DNA of 64,000 nt, taken from NCBI RefSeq assembly GCF_011386835.1, contig NC_088792.1, positions 219,886,394 to 219,950,393 on the forward strand, in the 5' to 3' direction. Both the position numbers and the translations under genes were made by a program. Of the stretch, positions 57,601 through 64,000 are shown piece after piece (position 1 is the stretch's first letter; every line of letters begins with the position of its first letter). The notes beneath the pieces were generated by a model. The model did not search any database and was not told the DNA's origin. It saw only the letters and a program-made list of their open reading frames with translations. The stretch comes from Chrysemys picta bellii (taxonomy: Eukaryota; Chordata; Testudines; Emydidae).

Positions 57601-58255
57601 TATAATGCAGATCAGTTGTTTAGTATTAAAACTTACACCAAGCTATGCAGTAAAATCTCCATTGAAATCTAAAGGTATTTCTTTGTAAAAATCAGTGGCA
57701 GGATGTGTCCCTGTAAAATCCTGTAAATCTTAAATACATTTTGGAGTCTCTCTAGTCAAAATGCTATGGAGTCTGTTTTATTGTTCTTGTATGGAATGAC
57801 TTTGAGAACACTGGGTCAATGTGTGTGTGTGGGGGGTGGGAAGAGGGTGCATGTATATGTATGCACACACATAGATTCTAAAGAGACATACTCTCTTCAA
57901 AGCTACCTTTGGACTTTGCACCATTGAGAAATGGATTTAAAAGCACACTTGAATCATGTGGCTCTTTAGGAACCAAAGTGCTGATGTACTTTGAATGTGA
58001 CATGTTCATCTGCCATAGAGGAGAAAATCTGTATCCATACTCCTGCTGGCAAACTAAGGAACAGTGTTGGTTATAGCTGTGAAAATAAATATTCCCCTAC
58101 CTTTTCAGCAGAAGCAAGGTTTTATTAAATATTGTGACATTCACGAAATGATCCCAGTGGGGAAAGCTTATTTGAACCCTGCCAGACATTTGTAGACAAG
58201 TTGTATGAAAGTCACAACCTTATGTAAATCATTATCACCTCTCACTGCCCATCAA
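54694..58255. other. No gene recognised
   Basis: AT-rich sequence without convincing exons or nameable repeats. Confidence 0.45.
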
Positions 58256-58500
58256 ATCACTAGGGTTGGAAAGGACCTGATTGGGTTATAGAGTTCATCC
58301 CTCTCCACAAATAGAGGATTGCTTTCTACACCAATGTTTTTAATCTTTTAGCTTGTGTGTTCTTAAACATCTGTAGCGATGCGGCTTCAGCTACTTCCGT
58401 TGGCAAGTTACCGCATTAGTGCAATGGTTCGTTTTTTCTCCTAATGGTTAAATTAAATCTTCTCTTGCATTCATTTTGGGCCACTAATCCTTATGGAATA
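58256..58500 (-). mobile_element. Old CR1 3'-end fragment
   Basis: In reverse it reads TTAGGAGAAAAAACGAACCA, GGAAGTAGCTGAAGCCGCAT, GATGTTTAAGAACACACAAG and GGTCCTTTCCAACCCTAGTG. These match the end of CR1 ORF2 and its 3' UTR in order, strongly diverged. Much older than the copy at 14.7 kb. Confidence 0.75.
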
Positions 58501-58519
58501 AATTTCCCCCTTTGCCACA

Positions 58520-58936
58520 GTAGCGAGGCGTAAGCTGGGCCCCTCTGGTTTCTGCCCCTGCTTCCCTCGCAAATCAGTCAGGGATGCCTCAGGTTGATGC
58601 AAACACCGGTGCTCTTTATTTACAGCTGTTTCCCACCACCGCCACCTTACTATCTATGTACAGGTTTTTCACAGCCAAACTTTGCCAGACACAGACCTGG
58701 CCAGCAACAGACTAGAGGCCCTGGCCGAGGCCCTCTCTGTATCTGGCCTTTCTCTTTCCATCTCCTCCTCTAGCTACCTTTCTCCCTACCTTTATATCCC
58801 CTGACTAATTAGGCTGGCAGCTATTTCTCCTTGCCAGGCAGGCACAGGGCAGTTCAGCCAGCCCCAATCCATTCCCCTCGATTTGGCCTGGAGTCGCAGG
58901 GGGCTGATTAAGCACTCTTTACTCGGCACCGTCACA
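58520..58936 (-). mobile_element. 417-bp solo LTR with 6-bp target duplication
   Basis: GCCACA flanks both sides (58514-58519 and 58937-58942). On the minus strand the LTR begins TGTGACGGTGCCGAG and carries GGGATATAAAGGTAG (TATA, plus coordinates about 58,786-58,801), then TGTAAATAAAGAGC (polyadenylation signal, about 58,611-58,623). It ends CCTCGCTAC rather than in CA, so the last bases may be mutated or the duplication may be 5 bp. Gypsy or retroviral origin cannot be told apart without internal genes. Confidence 0.75.
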
Positions 58937-59809
58937 GCCACATTAAATAATCCCTTCCCATCTTATGGTGTTTTTCATCTCCTCATAACCAGTGATCATA
59001 TTCCCTGTTTGTTGTATTTTTTCCAAGCCCTAAATACCACAATTTTTTTAGATTCTCATAATATCTCTCTAATCCTTCTCACATTTTTGGAGCCTAACTC
59101 ATTTATTATTGTCTTATTTTTTTTGTTTTTGAATAGCATAAAGCCCAGCTCTTAGTACTATACATTTGGTATTCCATTTATCTCCCTGTTCCTAAACATC
59201 ATGCTCTTTCACATACATCCTACTATAGCTGTTTAATTTTTTCCAGTGACATTGTGTTGTGATCTTTATCTCTAATTTGCTGCTCACTAACATCACCAAA
59301 TTCTTCTCTGCATTACTCTTTTCCAAGATACAGTTTCCTGTTTTGTATTTCTGCTTAGTGTTATATCTCTCCCTTCATTTGTTGTCTGAATTTATATTAA
59401 TAAATCATCCCATTGATATCTTTCTCCTATCTGATTCTGTAATGTCTACCATTGCTAATATGATTAATGTATAACACTCTGCCTAGAGTGTGAATATAGA
59501 TATTAAATAATACTAAGTCCATTATTGATTTCCTTTGAAACCATACTTAATATTTCTCCTCAGTCTGATTGACATTTGTAATTATTTTTTGTTTATGGTA
59601 TGTCAATCACATTATGTAGCCATAGCAATGGCAATTGATTTAGTAACATCTATAGGCTCGTGGGAAGCAGAAAGGCTATTGGAAAACAGGAAGGCATGAA
59701 ATGAGAGTGAATGGTTTGGGGCAAGTCTACCACTAGCATATTTCAGTGCCCATGAAATGAACAGCAGTCTATCTTGGATGAACTATTAATGAAATGCATG
59801 CTGGCTTGT

Positions 59810-59857
59810 CTTTCTGTTGACTTCCATTGACTTCAATGAATATTGGATCAGGCCCAA
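59810..59857. repeat. Ancient palindromic repeat fragment
   Basis: TTCCATTGACTTCAATGAAT followed by TTGGATCAGGCCC: half of the foldback type seen at 4,371. Confidence 0.5.
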
Positions 59858-60632
59858 AGTGCCCATACTACCTTGATTTAAATGGAGTTTTGGCCACTTA
59901 CACTAGCAGTCAATTTGTCCTTTAAGTGGTAAAATCATAATTGTTGGAAAAAGCACCTTCCTTACCATACATAAAGAACACAAATTACTTCCAGCTTTCA
60001 AGCATGTTGTGCAGCTTAATCTCAACTTGAAAAAAATACAAAGGTTTCAGTAGTTCGTAGTAGGTGGCTTACAGTTAAATGTACATGGCTCATGGACAAG
60101 TACCATTAGTCACAAAGGCAAATACGGCAGCTGGCCCTAATCCAGTGCCTATGAATCAGGCCTTCAAGTGGTCCTCCTTACTCATGGACCCAGCATTTTC
60201 ATGATGAATACAACAAAATATTACTCTAAAGGAAAATCCCATTAAAATGAGCTATAGGGAATTGGTGGCTGGTTAAGAATGGGATCAACACAGGGACCTT
60301 TTAGTGAAAGATCTGTCTTCACAAAGTGTTCTGCATTGTCACATAATGCAGGTTTACTGTGTCATGGCCTATAATATGTCATAGTACTATACTAGAGCTG
60401 GGCAATAAATTAATCAGTGATTTAAAAAAATATTTTAAAATTATTGCATGTATACGTGAACACAAATATACGTGTTAGACACACCAAATGGCCCAATTTT
60501 ATGATTCAGTAGCTTAAAATGTTCTGCAGCAGTACTTTACAATTCATATAGCATTCATTCAAATTCACCAGCTTTGATATTTCAGCCTGATGACTATAAA
60601 ATTCAATTCTAAGAAACAAGACAATTCACAAA

Positions 60633-60730
60633 AGCAATTAAGCACACGCTTAAGTTCCTTTGACTTCAGTGAGACTTAAGCACATGCTTAAGTGCTTTCC
60701 TAAATAGGGATGCTTTCCTGAATTGGGGAA
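60633..60730. repeat. Ancient foldback (TTAAGCACATGCTTAAG)
   Basis: Contains AGCACACGCTTAAGT, TTGACTTCAGTGAGACTTAA and GCACATGCTTAAGTGCTTTC, so several arms can pair with each other. Typical of very old dispersed amniote repeats. Confidence 0.55.
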
Positions 60731-61048
60731 CAAGGGGGCAAATCCTGTGTGCACTTACTACTGGAGGTAGTGCCTACTGCCATGAAATCTAATGAGTTTC
60801 CTTATGGTTCTAAGTGTTACACCTACTAGTAAGTATTTTCAGGATTGGACCCTAAATTAGCTTTACATTTACAAAGTCCAAAAGACAATAATTTTGTTTA
60901 ATTTATCTATCAGAAAAAGGAGTACAAGAGAAATTTTGGTAGGCTACGGAAATTAATAAAATGAATACCCAAACTGAACAGACCCTTCTGAGGCTAATTT
61001 CACCAGTGATGCTATCTCTTTAACAAACTGCTCCTCTAAGGGCCGAAT

Positions 61049-61260
61049 ACTCATAGACTCATAGACTTTAAGGTCAGAAGGGACCAGTATGATCATCTAG
61101 TCTGACCTCCCGCATGATGCAGGCCACAAAAGCTGACCCACCCCCTTTCCCTTGACTCAGCTGTTGAAGTCCCCGAATCCTGTGATTTAAGGACTTCAAG
61201 TCGCAGAGAATCCTCCAGCTAGCGACCCCTGCCCCATGCTGCGGACTCTAGATCCACACC
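61049..61260 (-). mobile_element. CR1 3'-end fragment
   Basis: Plus-strand ACTCATAGACTCATAGACTT is the reversed CR1 terminal tandem. AAGGTCAGAAGGGACCAGTA, TGATCATCTAGTCTGACCTC and ATGATGCAGGCCACAAAAG follow, matching a common turtle CR1 subfamily. Truncated near 61,260. Confidence 0.82.
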
Positions 61261-61291
61261 AGAATGCTTTTTGATGGATGTAAGGTTTCTT

Positions 61292-61660
61292 TCAGGGGTG
61301 GTACAAATCCTGCCCTCTACTGCATCTTTGCACCACAGTGGAGAAGATGTCATAGCAAGTCTCCCTTTGAGCAACAGCAGCAAAGGATTGTAACGCCATA
61401 TTGAATGCATGCTTGGCAAATATTCCCAAACCTACTGATGCACTGTTATCCCAATGGGGGCAAGGCCTGATGGCTAGGAAACATGGCAAGGCCCTCAACT
61501 GGATAGTGCACATACTCCCATCAGCAGCTGTGCAGTAGAGGAGTGCACGTTGGCGCCATTGCAGAGCAGCAGTCGTGTGAGTCCTGCAATGGGATACAAC
61601 TGCCCATATTGTGCTCGCAGAAATGCTCCTGTGACTAGCACATACTTTGCACATCTCCAC
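61292..61660 (-). other. Unrecognised 122-codon open frame
   Basis: The frame reads MEMCKVCASHRSISASTIWA, then CRTHTTAALQWRQRALLYC and HWDNSASVGLGIFAKHAF. It is rich in Cys and His without regular zinc-finger spacing. It lies next to the CR1 end, and a partly open frame exists on the other strand. It may be the inner part of an unlisted mobile element or a relic pseudogene. No function proposed. Confidence 0.25.
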
Positions 61661-63726
61661 TACCTTGCCACCTTAGCAACTGCAGAGCTCCACCTCAACT
61701 GTGCATCCTATAGGTAATATGTCACATTATCAAAAGGAGAAAAAGAATTATGAATCCCTACCAAGAGCCTCTAGGCTCAACTGATAACATTTTAAACAAA
61801 GAGCCCATTTCTAAAAGCTTTCTTTATATTTGGGACATGATTACTAGATGCAGCTACAGCCTTTAATGGCTTATTATAAAGCATGTTATAAAATGCATTA
61901 GTAACAAACATTTAACAGATGACAAGCTGTTAAAAAGTGTTATAAAATATAGATTACTTTGTTAAACCAACATATGTTTATGCTTAATGCCTGAATTTCA
62001 GTTATCAAATAGAAAGCGTGTATAAGGTGTTCTAATGACACAAAGTGATAAGGGATGAATGCTGCTGTGATATCGGTCTGTTCTTTCATTTACTCTGTCT
62101 ACTATCAAATAATAGCTTCCCAGCTAACTAGGATTACCTGGAAACATGCAGCTACACAATAAATTCTTCATGGTTCGGTAATGGTCACAGGACTCCGACC
62201 CTGTAGCTGCCAATGGGGGATCGGTTTGAACCATTTAAGTAGTCTGTGTGGGAGGAGAGGGAGAGTAGAATTAATTTGCTTTTGTGTTCTTTAAGCTGAC
62301 ATAGGGAGGGTGTGTGAGTATGGTGGAAAGGAAGAGTGAATTGTTGAATTTCTGGGGAAGGTGGATGGAGTACTATTTGAAGGGCAGGAACATGCTGTTA
62401 AAGAACCATTAGGACTGTTTTTGGTGGGGAATATGGAGTATATGTTGTTATGAAGAGGGAGGATTTTGACTTGTGAATACTGTTAGTTTAATATTAATTC
62501 AGTTCCAGTAAACTTGTTCTATGAAACTGTATATCAAATGGAGATACATTTTGGTTTTCAGCTTTCTGAGATATTATAAACCTTTCTCAAATATTAAATG
62601 ACCATAGCTGCCAGCATCTTTTTTAATGAATGCAGTGAGCTATAGTTATATGAGCTCATCCAAATGCAGCATTACAATACAGCGTATTGGTCAGATTGTA
62701 CCTTTCTTATGAAATCTCTTCAGGTACCCAATGGGACTGAGAGAACTTGACAGTGGTGTATATACTGAAACAGGTTTGCTACAACATTTCTAACTGAGTT
62801 GTCTAAATAATATACCATACCTACAGAAACAGTGATTTTGGAAATCGTGAACTTCACAGCTGGCTCCCTATTAGCTTTTTAAAAAAAAAATTAAGCCTCA
62901 AAATTTGAGAGTTCTTGTTGGTTCCATATTCACTATTTACAGGTTTACATAGGAAAATAAATGGAAGAGATAGCAACTTTCTTAGATGACTTTTCTTTGT
63001 TTTTTTCCATTTGTTCATATACTAGTAGCACAGAGTTTGGTTGTCTTTTCTTTTTTCCCCCCTCTCAATTGTACATAGGCATCTATTGGGCATGGAAATA
63101 AGTGTCTTTTCAGTTTTCAATTGGGTCCAGGTCATCTTTGTACTGGGGTTGCTTACACTGACTCCACTGCTATAAAGATACCATAGTGCTGGTGGATCCA
63201 GTCTTCAGGGGATTTTACTGACATACGGGACTTCCTCGGTTGGCATATCACCAAAGCTTTCCAGCCATGCCCTCAAATATCCCTGCTGTGGGGAATCCTG
63301 CAGTGATGCTGCTTCTTACTGGCTGTGTAGGGAGTGTAGGGAGCTAGGTATAAGTTAGGGCAGCCAGGTTAGTGGAGATGCAAAGGTTGTATAAAACCAC
63401 CATGCTCCACCCCTTCCTCCACACATCTACCTCTCTGTTTCTACCCCAAGCTAAGCTTCAGCACAGGGATAAATGAGGCCTGATATGCACACCAGTCTTT
63501 ATAGCATATTCTCTACATTGCTCAGAAAAGTGGGTGGAGCTATGACTTCTGCTATGCAATTCTAATATTCCTAGAAAAATTATGGCGGTAGCGTTTTTCC
63601 AGTTGAAGAGCTTGAATGAAAACAACTTAATAAAAACAACTCTAAAAACAACTTAATAAAAATGCATAAATTATGATAGGTAAGTAGAGGCATCCCTATC
63701 TTCACGTCTCAGAGCATGGACTAGGA
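61661..63726. other. No gene recognised
   Basis: AT-rich sequence, no supported feature. Confidence 0.45.
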
Positions 63727-64000
63727 CAGGGGTCGGCAATGTTCGGCACGCAACTCGCCAGGGTAAGCACCCTGGCGGGCCGGGCCAGTTTTATTTACCT
63801 GCTGACATGGCTGGTTCGTCCGATCGCGGCCCCCACTGACCGCGGTTCGCTGTCCCGGGCCAATGGGGGCGGTGAGAAGCGGCGCAGGCGAGCGATGTGC
63901 TGGCCGCGGCTTTTCGCTGCCCCCATTGGCCCGGGACGGCAAACCGCAGCCAGTGGGGGCCGCGATCGGCCAAACCTGCTGCGTCAGCAGGTAAATAAAA
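63727..64000. mobile_element. hAT-like GC-rich element, cut by the window end
   Basis: Starts CAGGGGTCGGCAATGTTCGG, a common hAT terminus. It is GC-rich with large inverted arms (CCCGGGCCAATGGGGGCGG at about 63,855 against its inverse near 63,920-63,945). The right end and duplication lie beyond the window. Frames through it are not genes. Confidence 0.65.

Larger units (their letters stand above)
58943..61048. other. No gene; two ancient palindromic repeats
   Basis: Apart from the copies listed at 59,810 and 60,633, nothing recognisable. T-rich frames at 58,883-59,474 have no motif. Confidence 0.45.

Overview
This is vertebrate nuclear DNA that is almost entirely non-coding and repeat-rich. 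The repeat set points to a turtle: a CR1 LINE with the 3' tandem of an ATCTATGA-type unit, PIF/Harbinger elements whose termini read GTCTACACTAC, Gypsy elements with integrase placed before reverse transcriptase, tRNA-like SINEs, MIR relics and Tigger-like miniature elements. The turtle call rests on recognising these families by eye, so it is an inference. No complete host gene is visible.

Layout. 0-13 kb: AT-rich background with dispersed insertions. These are a Penelope-like or SINE tail carrying a hammerhead-like fold and an 11-bp target duplication, a 670-bp hAT element, a Tigger-like element with perfect 22-bp ends, a retroviral solo LTR inside a MIR-type repeat, a tRNA-derived SINE and two miniature elements. 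13.7-20.4 kb: a nest. An old Harbinger element holds a second Harbinger element with TAA duplications and GTCTACACTAC ends. The inner element carries a broken transposase (+) and a broken two-exon Myb/SANT gene (-), and it was itself hit by a 3-kb CR1 and two small hAT elements. 22.0-28.2 kb: a heavily decayed Gypsy element (+) with further insertions. 28.2-42 kb: background with Tigger-like, hAT-like and MIR copies, a 906-bp solo LTR with internal 80-bp tandem repeats, and a long TG/TA microsatellite. 42.3-46.1 kb: two CpG-rich, repeat-free blocks, the only part that looks like a host promoter or first-exon region. 49.3-54.7 kb: a nearly complete Gypsy element (-), with both LTRs, a tRNA-Leu-type primer site, polypurine tract, gag, protease, integrase, RT and RNase H, all broken by frameshifts and stops. 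54.7-64 kb: background with a 417-bp solo LTR, two CR1 3' fragments, and a hAT element running off the end.

The two Gypsy elements have unrelated LTRs but share the order protease-integrase-RT-RNase H, the Gmr1-type order known from deuterostomes. The coding parts seen all belong to mobile elements and none is intact. The window is best read as a record of successive insertions, several of which can be ordered by exact target-site duplications. The open questions are the host CpG blocks and two unrecognised open frames at 39.2 kb and 61.3 kb.
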